A stretch of DNA of 64,000 bases from Candidula unifasciata (Eukaryota > Mollusca > Gastropoda > Stylommatophora > Geomitridae). The stretch's first letter is position 1; each line of letters starts with the position of its first letter. The translations under genes and the position numbers were made by a program. Under the pieces are notes generated by a model, which was not told the DNA's origin, did not search any database, and saw only the letters and a list, made by a program, of their open reading frames with translations. The stretch lies in assembly GCA_905116865.2 (NCBI GenBank), contig CAJHNH020000786.1:117001-181000 (forward strand). Direction: 5' to 3'. Below are positions 1 through 57,100 of the stretch, piece by piece.

Positions 1-42529
<42,529 letters not shown>

Positions 42530-42689
42530 TGTCTTAAGTGTTGCCAAACGATGCACTCTAATTGTTCTGAAATGTTTAATATATTTGCAGATTTTTTTTT
42601 TTTTTTTTTAACAACATGATATGAAAAGACTGGATTAGTGCGTAAAATATGCTTGCTTACTTAGTCAATCTTCTTCTACCCTAGAGTGT

Positions 42690-43140
42690 AGAGATTTGCC
42701 AGAGAGATCGCCAGCCTTTTCTGTCAGCAGTTTTCTTTTTGGCTTTGTTCCATTCTAGTCCTATGTCAGTCCGGGACTGTCGGATGTTGTCTTCTTAGTT
42801 CAATATCATGGTCTAGTCCATCAACTTTGGCATCTCTCATCAACGTTTGTTTTGGGGTTTGTTCTGGGCGTCCTCGCTTCCTTAATTCCTGTATTTCCCA
42901 TTTCAGTGCCTGTTTGGTGGTTCTTTGCTGGTTTTTTCTCAGGAGGTATACAGTGAAGCGCCATCTTCAATGTCTTATAACTATTGATACTAGTGGTTGC
43001 CCAGACATTTCTCTTATTTCTTCACTCCTTTTAAATTCAATCCTATTTATTTTCGTCATTTTTCTCCGATGTTTGTTTTCGAATGCAATAAACTTTTCTT
43101 CCATGTCTTTAGTGGTTCTCCAACTTTTACTTTTATGTTA
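42690..43140 (-). mobile_element. LINE fragment, highly broken, just upstream of gene B
   Basis: The minus strand gives IRQSRTDIGLEWNKAKKKTA then DRKGWRSLWQISTL, matching LINE ORF2 ends (SRxxxGLxWxxAKxxAxDRxxWR). It lies only about 160 bp upstream of the gene B start codon, so the promoter must be very short, lie in the repeat, or lie upstream of a 5' non-coding exon. Confidence 0.65.
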
Positions 43141-43399
43141 AAATTGAAATAACTAAAGAAATGAAAATACGTAAATTGGTTTCAAAACATTACAATTTAG
43201 AGCTCCATATTTTATTCAAGCTAGTAAAAGCTGCTGATGCCGTCTTTCTAAAATACACTCACACATTTCAGTAATGTTTCTCAAGTTTATGTTTGTGTAG
43301 ATATTTGGATTTCCTAATGATAACTAATGACATAGATTAAACAGAGTAACAGGTTTTTGTCTTGTGGAGCAAATATTTCACGTGCGGTTATCAAGTGGC

Positions 43400-43860
43400 T
43401 ATGGTGACAAACCTTCCAGTGGCCACTGGCAGGGGGCACACAAACCAGCACAATTAAATCGATCTCTAGTAAGCAGTGTCGCCTCGTAATGCCGGGGTAC
43501 CAGGTTCAATTCCAGCTGCGGGCCTTGCGCCTTGTGTTGGTTTCGACAGCGATATCGAGAAGCCGACCGTCCAGCGTGCAATGGAAAACTACTGGACGTA
43601 AATTTGCTTAAAAACACCCAACAGCCAATTCTGGTGTTGGTTCTGCAATGTCCTGTAAAGGATGTGCAACTAACATGCAGTAAGCAGTGTTGCCTTAAAG
43701 CACGGTTCCGCAGTGCAATTATCCGGTGGCCCCACGAACATAAGGCCCGATGCTAATCTGTGTATGTCAAGTGACTGGCCTCTGAGTGGCTGTCGTAGGA
43801 GCACAGCAAACTTATTTACAAAGAGCCTATAATGTCCGTTAAGACGGCTCTGCTAATAAG
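43400..43860 (+). mobile_element. SINE-B, full copy with tRNA-like head
   Basis: Head gtgtcgcctcgtaatgccgg then ggttcaattccagc (B box), middle aaaactactggacgtaaatt, tail ggttctgcaatgtcctgtaa then aggatgtgcaactaa. A further block (43680-43860) matches 23095-23300. It lies in the region between the two cadherin genes. Confidence 0.75.
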
Positions 43861-43984
43861 ACCAATTACGCACACTACACGCTTTAAATTTGGTCTTCTA
43901 TTGCACTTGAATTTGTGAGTAACTGTGTGTTATACGATAATAAAATTCACGATATAGTTTTATATTAGTATTTTTTTCTATTTT

Positions 43985-44220
43985 ATCTCTAAGTCTATTC
44001 TGCTTTTCAGCGTCAGGTTTTGAAGAAGCCTCTGGGCTGATATATATCTGGAGCTGGTCATGGGTAGATGTTAGTATTGACGGATCTAGCTGTTACATCC
44101 ACTTATCACTTGCTGTGTGGGAGACCTGTGTCCTTGCTTTCGTTCTGCCAAGTGACAGGGTACTTGTGGTACTCTTGACACATGTCCGAACCATTTGAGC
44201 TGTTGTCTCTAATTAGCAAA
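43985..44220 (-). mobile_element. LINE 3' fragment
   Basis: The minus strand reads [20 protein letters not shown] then [10 protein letters not shown], a WFGHVxR block typical of LINE ORF2 ends. Confidence 0.65.
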
Positions 44221-44252
44221 GCACTAGCTCGGTCACAACTTGTTTCGCGATT

Positions 44253-45900
<1,648 letters not shown>

Positions 45901-45904
45901 GATA

Positions 45905-46265
45905 TTTCCAATATGGCTCAGCAATCATATTCGTCTACAGATTTGCATTAAACAAAACCGGGAATGAGATTTTTAAAACAGTTGTTTCTAATACTAAACA
46001 GAAATTAGCAAATCATATTTCTCTGACACTACACTAAGATTCACATTACAGCATTGTTTTACACTACATAGAGGTTCACGGCCTAGCTTCGTTTGGCACA
46101 ATACACAGATTTGAAATGAAGTTTATATATAACTGAGATTATCAGTGTAGTTGTGCTGAATGCTGCTCTTAGATTCACAGATAAGCCTATCTAGTTTCAA
46201 TATTGCTAAACAGGACAAATGCACTATACATGGCAGCCATGGAAGTGCAGTAATAACTATGCCTC
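45905..46265. other. Intergenic sequence, nothing recognised
   Basis: No feature supported between the Helitron-like repeat and a diverged SINE. Confidence 0.5.
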
Positions 46266-46465
46266 CCGACGGACTGATAGCCAAGTAGTGAAGTTCTTTT
46301 TGAGAAACTAGCCTAGGTTGTCAGGTAGACCCATCCTTGCATATTAGAGGGAAATGTTCTAAAAATTAAAGGCGGTCTTCTAAAATATAAAGTTAGCACC
46401 ATATATAACTAATTTACTCTTAACGTGATGAAGAAGCTTCTTTTACTGTACTTACTTTACTTCGT
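46265..46465 (+). mobile_element. Diverged SINE-A copy
   Basis: gatagccaagtagtgaagtt, ggttgtcaggtagacccatc, attaaaggcggtcttctaaa, gcttcttttactgtacttac. The order fits SINE-A, with low identity. Confidence 0.5.
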
Positions 46466-46469
46466 GTTT

Positions 46470-47260
46470 AATCCAGGTTTCTGAAATACCCTGCACACAT
46501 AACCGCCTGCTACTTTCAAAAGACGGACTGTCAATACCTAGTTAAATCACCACCAGAGAACTGCTAGATTACACATAATAACGCTTCATACGTTCCCATA
46601 AGCAGCTACGTTTAACGCACATCCACACAGCCAGAACAAACAACCATACTACAAGTAAATCCACGTGAACCAACACTTGTCACAGTATGCTCAGATTTAT
46701 ACGCCCAATATACACAGCGTCGATACAGATCACTAGTTTGGCTAACCGTGTTTTTATTAACTATGAATTATTTATAATGTTTGGTAAACGAAATTTGTTT
46801 ACCTTGACTACAGGAACACACAGTGCTGTTCGGATGTCAAACGGTAATGTTGTATTCATTCTATCCAAATTTCAAAGAGTGAATTTTCTTTTTCCATTGT
46901 TTCACTATGAATAATTTTGCACATTAGAAAAATATATTCCATTCGTAAATAGTTAAACTCAGAACTCATATGTAATAGCACTGTTACAGCTAACAAAACA
47001 ACTGCTTAGCCTCTCGAACGCGACAAGAGTTGAGGCCAATTCGCCCACACAAAAGGTGGCATTCATTGGCAAGATCGATCCGTCAGCTGAATGAAATGTC
47101 CCAGATCGGTCTCAAACGGCAAGCATTTGGCCATTTGTAACGTTCTGAATTATAGAAACAGCGTTAGGCAGCAGTGCTTACCTAGCTCTGACTTTAGTGT
47201 TTGTATAGAAACATGTCTACACAGTACGGAAGTTTAAGAAGTTTTTCCTATATACAAAAG
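46470..47260. other. Intergenic sequence, nothing recognised
   Basis: Short chance ORFs only. Confidence 0.5.
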
Positions 47261-47264
47261 CAAT

Positions 47265-48025
47265 TAATCACAGAGGTTTTAAAAGAGGGTTGCTGAGGGA
47301 CATCACACGAAACGACGAGTAAACTATTTTGGCTACATTAAAAGATCGTAACACTCTTATAAAAACTTTAATGGAGAAAAACATTGAAGACATCAGAGCA
47401 GGAGGCAGAAATCAATACATGTGGAGGGTAACACGAAGAGATGGAGGAAGCGAAGTCTCAAAGAGTACACATCCAGAGCGATAGACGAAGCCAGTTGGAG
47501 ATATATACAGTCAATGAAAACGAAACTTGTTTGAAAAGTAAAGGACTCGACTCCTTCTGAGCACAGGCTGTGCTTTAATGTTTACAGCGGTAACAGTTCA
47601 GCACACATGATATTTTAGTACATCAAAGAAAGCTCAACGAATAGGGCACTAGAACAGAAAATAACTACATGTGAAACACGCTGTCTTTGCAAGGTAACTA
47701 ACAACTCAAAAGGGGGCAGGGTTACTAATACTAGCTTTAGAATGTTGGGAAAAGACCATGTCTGGATTATATTGATAGGCAAAGACTGAAATGGTTCGGC
47801 CATCTAGTGTGAATGCAGCCAGACAAAACTGCATATGAGACTTTTTTAAAGCAGAACACCTCAGATGAAGGCGAAAGGGAAGACCAAGAAAAAGATAGAA
47901 AAAAAGGGAAAGCTGAAACCTTCTAAGAGATAAACAAATCCACCGAACAATCCATCCGAGAAGCGCAAGACAAGTACGGAGAACTGCGACACTGGGCTAC
48001 AACCTAGTATCAGTGAGACAACAGC
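47265..48025 (+). mobile_element. LINE 3' fragments (two pieces)
   Basis: 47265-47560 reads RDITRNDE..TILATLKDRN-like text with TLMEKNIEDIRAGGRNQYMW. 47595-48025 reads ALEQKITTCETRCLCKVTNN and RPRKR-like text (kgktkkk) ending TEQSIREAQDKYGELRHWA. Both are ends of LINE ORF2, broken, in the same orientation. Confidence 0.65.
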
Positions 48026-48169
48026 AGAAGAAGAAGAAAGAAAGCTCATTCACGAAGTAGAATGCAAGAAGCCTCGGTGTTACAGTAATCAAGATGGAAC
48101 ATGTTACGTCACTCACACTGTAGTTGAGTAAGAGCTCTTTCAACAGCCCATTTGTCTCTTAGTAACGTG

Positions 48170-48190
48170 ATGATGATGATGATGATGATG
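48170..48190. repeat. (GAT)n tract
   Basis: Seven GAT units between the cadherin genes. Confidence 0.9.
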
Positions 48191-48199
48191 TTGATAGAG

Positions 48200-48950
48200 C
48201 CACCATATACTTGATTTAGATGTCAATATGTGATGGCATTATGAGTTTAGTGACGTGATTGCTAGCTGGTATTCTTCTGACTGCACTCAAAACTCCACAG
48301 AAGACACTTTCAAGCAAAATCCATAGGAATTAATTTACCATAAGGACCCCACCCAGAACACCTAATAGGTGTACTTCATGACTTGACAGCCAGCTAACAG
48401 TGGTCACCAAAATCTGCGAAATGGGTGGCGGCTGGCCTATATAATATTCGCCCCCACTCCCAGTTACGAAGGATGCCATCATAGGCCATTCATGGGGGGG
48501 GGGGGGGGGGGGTTGTTTCAATAAATCAAAGAGGAGAGATGAACTGGCGTGGAGCAATAAATAAATAATGTCATAATTATCTCTTCCACTCCCACTCCCC
48601 CTCTTCCACCCCCAAGTTAAGAGTGCTTCCACATGTTCTAATATTATTTCATTTACAGCGATATCGTCTACAAAAACACAAATAGAATCATTATTTACTA
48701 GTAGTGGCGCTGTCTGATGCCAGAATATGAATCTCCATCTGTCACCTGGCTGCTCCGCGTGCTGCTTACATGACTTCCACAAGTCCACCATAGCAGCTGG
48801 TTTTTTTTAAATTACTCTACACTCTTGAAAGTGTTTGTCAATGTCGAATTTAGAGAACTGTATCAGTGACTTTAAACACACAATGGACTTCATTGATTCA
48901 AGCATGGTCATTAAAAATAACGTAGATGCGAGTGCTATAGCAGATCTTAA
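48200..48950. other. Intergenic sequence with poly-G (48496-48513)
   Basis: A 153-codon minus-strand frame (48791-48330) has no recognisable domain or splice context and is not called as a gene. Confidence 0.45.
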
Positions 48951-48952
48951 AG

Positions 48953-48963
48953 AGAAGAAGAAA

Positions 48964-48997
<34 letters not shown>

Positions 48998-49185
48998 AGA
49001 AGAAGAAGAAGAAGAAGAAGAAGAAGAAGAAGAAGAAGAAGAAGAAGAAGAAGAAGAAGAAGAAGAAGAAGAAGAAGAAGAAGAAGAAGAAGAAGAAGAA
49101 GAAGAAGAAGAAGAAGAAGAAGAAGAAGAAGAAGAAGAAGAAGAAGAAGAAGAAGAAGAAGAAGAAGAAGAAGAAGAAGAAACAG
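48953..49185. repeat. (AAG)n microsatellite
   Basis: About 75 AAG units, near perfect. It produces long Lys, Ser or Leu runs in all frames. Confidence 0.97.
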
Positions 49186-49924
49186 AAGAGAAGGATGCGG
49201 AGAAGGGGAGGAAAAGAGAAGGAAGAGAGACAAGAACAAAAGGAACAAGAACAAGAAAAACGGAAAAACCAAGGATAATAGGCAGCAGCAACAGCAAAAG
49301 CAGAAAAACAACAAAAAATAATATTTACAACAGCATTTATTCGGCTACATACTATTTTTCATGATTTTATTTAAACTCATTAAATGCAGAAAACTGTATC
49401 TGCTCTTTACACCTGGTGCTATTCATAGTTCCACCACGGGTATAAGTGAAATTAGGGCGTGACTTCATAACTGGCTTCACCTACGCATTACTGGCATTTT
49501 CAAGCCAATGCATGTATCGACCCAACGTACAATCAATACTGGCTATTGACGCTGAATGATTTCTCTTTGGTATCAAGAGGCAGTCTTTAAATAACGATTC
49601 TGCTTTGTAGCATACGCAGTTTATGGAAAGTTAAATCAATTTTGGGGTTCAACGATCAATACGGTTGACATAAACCACTGCAAAGACTGATTCTAACGTC
49701 ATATCTCTCCTAATTCAGAAGTAAATTGTTGTTTTACATTATTGAGGTTGTACCTCTTGAAGGCAAAGTCGTTTCTTCTGTGTAGCAGTTCGTCAAAGAA
49801 CTACCTGCCTTTAATAACATCACACCCTGGAACAGCGAATTACATTTTGTCCGATTTGCTTTGGCACGGGGACTGAGCAGTTATGATGTGATCCGTCTCC
49901 AGTGAAGTTGAAGCCTCGACTATT

Positions 49925-49982
49925 TAACTAACATAGTTTTCTTTTTCTTCTGATTCTTCTTCTACTACTGCTGCTGCTGCTG

Positions 49983-50076
<94 letters not shown>

Positions 50077-50078
50077 AC

Positions 50079-50174
<96 letters not shown>

Positions 50175-50282
50175 GGTTCGACATTAAAATAATCTAACAT
50201 CGTTTAACTAACATCGTTTTCTTTTTCTTCTGCTTCTTCTTCTTCTACTACTACACTACTACTGCTGCTGCTGCTACTTCTC

Positions 50283-50364
<82 letters not shown>

Positions 50365-50556
50365 AGCTTCTACTGCTACTACTACTACAACTACTGCTGC
50401 TGCTGTTACTGCTGCTGCTGCTGCTGCTGCTACTACTACTACTGCTACTACTAGGTTCGACATTAAAATAATCTAACATCGTTTAACTAACATCGTTCTA
50501 ATTTTATTTTGCTTCTTCTTCTTCTACTACTACTGCTGCTGCTGCTACTACTACTT

Positions 50557-50589
<33 letters not shown>

Positions 50590-50690
50590 AAAATAATAAT
50601 AATAATAATACTGTTACTACTAATACAACTACTGCTGCTGCTGTTACTGCTGCTGCTACTACTACTACTACAAGGTTCGACCTTAAAATA
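49925..50690. repeat. Three tandem copies of a compound (CTA)n unit
   Basis: Each copy runs tttaactaacatcgttttct, cttctacta, ctgctgctg, long (CTA)n, then aggttcgacattaaaataat. Copies start at about 49922, 50203 and 50479 and are about 280, 276 and 210 bp long. The unique flanks are well conserved while the CTA lengths differ. Confidence 0.93.
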
Positions 50691-50749
50691 ATGATTGCTA
50701 CTTTGTGTTGTGGTTTATGGCTAGGCTGTGATATCTGTACATTTCGGCC

Positions 50750-51690
50750 TATTAACCTCGATTTCAGAAAATTCTCAAGTAAGTAACCTTTCTTAAATGC
50801 TTTTTAGAGGGCATGTAGTCTTGTTGCCGAAACGTGGTACCTTAGAGATCTATACTGTCAACAGCATATCCATAATTAGTCTTCTTTGCTGCTGTTCCTG
50901 TTTATTGAAGTACATTTTCCTAGCTTTGATTAATGCCATATCTAACAAAGTTTAAAAACTCCCCTGATATAATCTATAAACAGGACATTGATATCTCGGT
51001 CACAATAAAATGCCATAAGGGTGTGGAACCATGTTTTAAATCCTACGCGGATCCCTCAAACTTACGTTGTATAATCGACAACCGAACTGTGTCAATGATC
51101 AGTCACTGACGTTATGTTCGCTGTTAAAGGATCGATATCTGACATGTCAATATATCTTTTATTCCGTTTTATTTACACAGTTTTTTAGCCTCTTTGTTCT
51201 GACATATGTTCTATAGCATGTGGGTTATTTCTATGCAGCGAAGGAAAATAGTTGCTTACGCTGAAACGATACGTGCATGAAGCCCAGGAAAAACTGTATA
51301 TATGAAACAGTTTCAGACTTACGTCATAGTTTACCATTACCAAAAAAGCTTTCAAAAGAATGGAAATTAAAAGTGAAATTTTTTTTATTAAAATGTTGAA
51401 CATATGAGTTTAAAGCTAAAGAATAGAAGGATCAAATCAAGAGGTGCGAAACAGCAGTTTAAAGAGGACAAAAGAAAGTGCTGGAGTTAATTTTAATTGT
51501 GCAGAAGGCACCAGATTAATCATAGCAAAGAGTTGTTTACTCTTTATATTATTCAATATAGTGTTCACGCTCTTAAATTATTTTTTTTTCATATATATGT
51601 ATATATTTTTTCCAAGAAGTTATATTGATCATGTTAACAGTATAGACTGCATAAGATTTGGTACATTACATTTATTTAACTCTCACAGTC
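50750..51690. other. Intergenic sequence, nothing recognised
   Basis: A tRNA-Asp SINE tail scrap ends at about 50745; beyond it I see no feature. Confidence 0.5.
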
Positions 51691-51695
51691 TAGAC

Positions 51696-51770
51696 CAGTG
51701 GTTCCCAAACTTTATGGCACACCACCCCATGTGTTTTAAATAATTCAATCGGCACCCCAAACCGTAAAAG
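51696..51770 (+). mobile_element. hAT-like terminal fragment
   Basis: cagtggttcccaaactttat, ggcacaccaccccat, cggcaccccaaacc: the start of a widespread hAT-type non-autonomous element. No right end seen. Confidence 0.55.
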
Positions 51771-52129
51771 AAAAAAAAATTCTTATCCTCATGTACCATA
51801 CCAATAGGTATGGGCGGACATGATTTTCCAGTCTACACGAATCGAAACAGAATCAGTGGTCAGTGGTCGTGTCTCGCCCCATTCACGTGGCCAGACTGAC
51901 AAGACATTTATGTCTTTGCCTTTACCCTGCCCTCTTTTCATCAGTTGCTAGTTTTCACCAAAAGTCAGAGTATTCTTTTTCTCAAATATACGTTATCTAA
52001 GGAAACAAACAGAAAGTTACAATGACAAATATGAATGTGTTTATTTATCTTCATTTGATCACATATTATAATATGAGTCAAAAATACGTTGCAAATCAAG
52101 AGGCGTTGAAGCTTGACATTTCAGAAATC

Positions 52130-52335
52130 AACCAAAGTCAAGTTTGGTCACCTTGTTACGGGAATGCCCTGGTAGCAACTACTACAGAGAGTCACGCTGA
52201 AGAAATATAATGGACACATAGCAAGGGGAAGACCACACAAGAGATGGAGCGACACACCAGGAGCAACCTAACAAAAATAAACACTAACTTGTACAATGCA
52301 TTGGAAAAAGCGTACAAACAATCCTTACATCTCCC
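52130..52335 (+). mobile_element. Possible LINE fragment
   Basis: Short frames (KGKTTQEMERHTRSNLTKIN, then an acidic/basic mix) suggest a LINE ORF2 end but are weak. Confidence 0.35.
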
Positions 52336-52419
52336 CCAACACATCACTGGGGTAAATGTTGGAAGAAAAGAAGAAGAACCAAAGCAATATTGCTACTGCA
52401 CACGGCTAGTCAAGATAAA

Positions 52420-52660
52420 GGTAAGTTGCGTATCCTTTATAGGACGTTGCAGAACCAACCCCAACAGCCCCTGGCTGTTGTGTGGTTTTTCTAGGCAAAT
52501 TTACGTTTAGTAGTTCGCCATTGCTTTTTGGACGGTCAGCTTTCTTCATACCACTGTCGAAAACAACACAAGGCGTATGGCCCGCAGCTGGGATCGAACC
52601 CGGCATCCCGGCTTTACGAAGCGTTCGCATCGACTTAGTCACAGAGCCGACAGTCAAGAT
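52420..52660 (-). mobile_element. SINE-B, full copy with tRNA-like head
   Basis: The minus strand has cgatgcgaacgcttcgtaaa, gccgggatgccgggttcgat + cccagc (B box GGTTCGATCCC), and a tail ending gttgcgtatcc (inverted) at 52425. This is the best preserved copy of the family. Confidence 0.85.
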
Positions 52661-52689
52661 AACGAAGTAAAATATTTTAGCTATACTTG

Positions 52690-52765
52690 CAACGACCAAC
52701 AACAACAACAACAACAACAACAAAAAAAATTGGGGAAAAAGAAAAGAAAAGAAAAAAGAAGAAAA
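52690..52765. repeat. (CAA)n and A-rich tract
   Basis: CAA units followed by A/G-rich sequence. Confidence 0.85.
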
Positions 52766-52859
52766 TGTATCCCATTGCTGTACCCCATTATTGTTATGAT
52801 TAAATATGACATACATCTGGACATCAAGAAACGTTATTTCATAATCAGCATCTAGTCTA

Positions 52860-53080
52860 GGAGACTGAAATGCTTTGGCCTTCTCCGACGTTACTGTGGA
52901 CTGGGGAAAAAACTAGTGCAGGGATGGTACCGAGCAAGAGGCCCAGGGGCTGACCATAACGAAGACGGACACAGAACACCAGTGACACGTTGGGCAGGAA
53001 AGTTCACGAAACGGGAGATCTAGTGAGAGAAGGAGTGTCTTTCAAGAGGGCTGTGATGGGATCGACAGTATGTACAGAAA
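52860..53080 (+). mobile_element. LINE 3' fragment
   Basis: RLKCFGLLRRYCGLGKKLVQ, then TPVTRWAGKF and a frame break; LINE ORF2 end type. Confidence 0.6.
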
Positions 53081-53087
53081 AGAAAAG

Positions 53088-53345
53088 GACCCTTTTTCAC
53101 GCCTTTAGGCGTATAGGGCATATAGGACCTATATTTTTAATAGACCAATCAGCACAAGATTGGTGATGGGGTCAGCATCACGCCGGCCGCCTCTACTTCC
53201 CGGGGATGCACCCGGTACCCACTCAAGGCTGGGTCGACCTGGGAGCCAAGCTCATTTTTGAAAAAAGTCCGGCTCCTCCAGGGAGCGAACCCATGACCTT
53301 CTGATTCGCAACGAGCGTCTAGCCGCTCCGCCACGGGGACTCCCA
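53088..53345 (-). mobile_element. SINE-A copy, near full length
   Basis: Inverted relative to most copies. On the minus strand: gagtccccgtggcggagcgg (A box), gctagacgctcgttgcgaat, gggttcgctccctggaggag (B box), cgacccagccttgagtgg, gccggcgtgatgctgaccc, gcctaaaggcgtgaaaaagg. It lies 174 bp downstream of the gene A stop codon, possibly within its 3' UTR. Confidence 0.9.
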
Positions 53346-53518
53346 GTATGTAAAGGGCTTGATATAAAATAATGATTGATGATGAATAAACATGTGGAAT
53401 TAATAGTTTCGGCATACTTTTGGTCTATTTTGTAAATCAACACAAATGTTTGCTTTCATCAAGTTAAAAACCCCTCCTTTTCACTCACTTAAACTTAACA
53501 CGGTTCATCTCTACTTGG

Positions 53519-53736
53519 TCAAGCTAGAGAAACATTCTCGGTAGAGGAGTTGAACACGTCCACTTCCAAACTTTCCAGCATTGTGCTGGACTTTCTCGAG
53601 GAGACGGTGCTAGAAGTTCTCGGAGACTGGCCAACAGATGACACAATAATGGACGTAGCTTTGGAAGACCCATCAGAGCGTGAATCATCCAGCAGGCTGC
53701 AGCTAGCCGGTGATTTAGACGGTACTTCCAGAAAAC
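53519..53736 (-). CDS. Gene A last coding exon and stop
   Basis: 218 bp. The acceptor is ATATCCTCAG|GTTTTC. It reads GFLEVPSKSPASCSLLDDSR, then further Ser-rich sequence (SSVGQSPRTSSTVSSRKSS), and ends EVDVFNSSTENVSLA-stop (TGA 53521-53519). No AATAAA was found close downstream on the minus strand, so the 3' UTR end is not placed. The opposite strand is also open for 127 codons; that is taken as a shadow. Confidence 0.82.
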
Positions 53737-54062
53737 CTGAGGATATAAGTAACAGTCAGGAAATGTATCTGAAGTATCTTCTGCTTAAAAAAAAAATGCG
53801 GGCGTTATATATATTCCCTGGCAACCTTTTTTTTAATGCTGGGGTGACATGCAAGTCTCAGTGTCTCGGTGGGATAAAGAACCCCTGCTATCGGAGATGG
53901 ACGATGAGCTCGGAGGACCCGTGCATTCGTTAGGTGTCTTTCTTCACACGCCCCTGTCGGTGAGCATTCCGAATTGGTCGCTTCCATGCCATTTTGTAAA
54001 CTAGAAGAACTACTCCCTCACCCCCCCTCCCTTTCCCAACCAACACACCCCAACACACGCAC

Positions 54063-54104
<42 letters not shown>

Positions 54105-57100
54105 ACACTGAATATGAATAGCACATGTAATATTAGTTTGCAAACAATTGCAGCCCCATGTTGATTCGCAGTCGTGCACTGAGGTGAGGCACAAACAGAT
54201 CATGACGGTCTGAGGTGAATAGCGCTGCGAAGAGTTACCAGGAGATCTGACCGACGCTCAACAGTCAAGGACAGGCGAGACGAATGTACAATCAGACAGG
54301 TAGTTACTGGTGCCATCGGAATTAGCTTGCTGGTGAAGATTGGGACGGAGCGCTAATGGGAATGTCCCGAGTGTTGTGACGTCGACTCCTTATTCAACAT
54401 TCAACACTGGAAGCAGACTGATGAGCGCATTGAGAATTATGTTAAGGTACAGGCCGTTTCTCGTCAGTCATAGGTTCTCTCATAGCTGTAACGAACTCAA
54501 CCCAATGCGACCTGCTGCTAAATTGCCTGCAGGTAACTTTCAACACGGCATGTCAGAATTGTGTAATATACATTCCTAACCCCTAAACGACAAAAGCCAT
54601 AATAATATGTGTAAAGTAATGCAGAGCAATTATAAACATATAATGAGCTGCCGAGTACCCACAGATTAAAAACTAACCTGTATAGTCTACACCAGGCTCA
54701 TTAACAGGGGTAATCTTCCTTTGGCGGGAACTTGGCTGCCCCACTGTAGTGCTATGGCTGTGGGTCACTGACCTCACCTCCAGTGTGCTGTTGGAGTTGG
54801 ACACATTTACCACCGATGTCCTCAGTAACGTGCTGGACATGGAACTCTCGTTAGAGGACCGACTTGTGCTTTGGTCTGTGGGGATTCCAAATAAATATTC
54901 GTTAACTCTTTAAACCCCAGAAAAGCATTTGTATGACTCATTACGCACTAAATATTTTAAAAAGTTACTTAAATTAAGACATATCGAGGTTTGAAAGGGT
55001 TCAAGTAAAATAAGTTAAAATTACAATTATGTTAGAACTGCTGTTCAAAATAAGAAACGCATATTTACCCGATCGCGCGTTTTTTTTAGTTTGTAAATAA
55101 AATACTGTTCTCGGGTATGTGAAAAGCAGACTAAAATGTTGTTTACAGTGTCAGTGGACATGTGGGCATGAATTGCGTGGGTTTTTGTAATCACTACAAC
55201 GCAGTGGTCAAATGTGTTTAAGACTATATTAGTGAGCATAGCTTACGATGTGCGAACGAGAAAGCAACACAATTTGCGGTGAATACTATTCACTGCCTAC
55301 GCAATTGAAACCCTATAAAAGGATAACGCTACACAAAAACGATCAGTTCATTTTCAAGCAGTCACGAATGGTGCCTCTATTAATAAATGTAAGGAATGTT
55401 GCTATTAGCCGATTGCAGGCAGGAGAAAGTCAAAGTCGGGTTGCCAGGCATCTAAACGTGCACCAGAGTACCATCAGTCGACTGATCAGAATGATCAGTT
55501 ACAACGGAAGGAGTCAATTGGTACACAACAAAGGAAGCTTGAATGTGCATCGGTACGTCCATGAAATTCTTCGACCACATGTCCTTCCATTTTGGGATGC
55601 TAACGATATCTTTTTCAACAGGACAACACCAGACTCCATAGCTGCAAAGACGTGTTTGTCGCCAAAACGTTGCTCTAGCCAATGGTTGTGATCTGATTCA
55701 GGCACTCTAGGAAGAGTGGGCAACCATCCCTCAGGCCTACATCAGGTATTTCATCGCATCCATGCCCAGGAGATGCCAGTCACTGATCCACGCAAGAGGA
55801 GGCCACACGCCATACTAACGGAAAAGGACATCGCTTAAAAACTATCGTGACCCAGGACATCTGATGACATCTGTGGTAAATGTGTCCATTTTGATTAATT
55901 TCACTTACTGCATTACGAAAATGCAGAATGTCAAAATTGTGAGTAGGTTTGTTCCTTTCAGTAACAATGCGTTTCATTTTCTTTCTTTTTTTTTTTTTTA
56001 CAGTATATAACTTGAGTTGAAAAAAAAAGCATATGCAAAATGAAACACTAAATTTGGGACGAGTTGATGTTACTAAATAAGTTAAGGATAAGTAAACTGA
56101 TAGGGTATTTAAAATCGTCAGGATCGACTTCATTTCACCGTGGTGTCTGCCCAGAAACTTGGCTTCTTTCTATGGAGCGGTTATTAGCTCGATCAGAAGG
56201 TAATACAAAGTATGAAACTCCATAACTCCAGAGAAAACCTTCAGGCATTTCGGAAATATTTTGGCTAGATAGAGATACGGAGCTCTTGCTTTATGCGACA
56301 ATCTTGATGGAGCTATCTGTTTTAGTTAAGAGTAGGAGAGAGCACTCATTCGGCACACCGACGATATGATGTTGGAATCGTATTTCATAGACCAATTGGC
56401 CCTGGGTGCGTGATGTCGTAAGTATCACTTTCCATGAATTTCTCATCACCTGGAGCAGACTGGATCAAACTGGGAGACATGGTCAGTTACTAATAATTCT
56501 TTTTTTAATCAATCTCAATGCAAACTCCAACCAAAGATCTTCAGCTCTGCTAGCAAGAGTTTACCGCTAGAACTCACCAAAGCACTCTCCACGCTAGTTA
56601 ATAATTAGTTAGTTTTTGAGGCCAAAGTATTCTATGGCTTGAGGCATCTAGTCGAGGGTCAGCCTTCTTTACTAGCTATTTACAAAATGCATGTTAATGT
56701 ATAGTTTCACTGAACTTTGTTTCGCTTAGAAACTGCAGTTTGTGCGTTTTCTTCCGAAAATAGTGGGTAGAGTTCAACATTTGGAAGAATTAACGTGGGT
56801 CTATTCTTTTTCTCCAAACTGGGGCACCCGAACCCGCACGGGACTCCAGTATCTAACATGGGACTATATTACACTGGCAACAGCCCTACCTGAATTTGCT
56901 ATTGTTTGGAAGGAGACTTTTCTGCTTTCGGAGTCACCGTTGGTCACTGTAAATAAACCAAAAATTAAATCCTTTTAACTCTCAACATTATGTAGTTAGT
57001 ACGAATTATAAAGACGACAAAAGGAATCCCTGTTATTATTGTCCTTTCTTACCGTGTAAAAAAACCTTTGTCCACTCCTTTAGGCGCATGAGGTATATAG

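Noticed and set aside
48330..48791. 153-codon minus-strand ORF between the cadherin genes
   Set aside because: No recognisable family; contains a poly-Pro run from the homopolymer, and no splice or promoter context.
48835..49314. Poly-Lys, poly-Ser and poly-Leu ORFs
   Set aside because: Translation of the (AAG)n microsatellite.
53550..53933. 127-codon plus-strand ORF opposite the gene A last exon
   Set aside because: The minus strand has a phase-matched exon with a proper acceptor and stop; the plus-strand frame is its antisense shadow.
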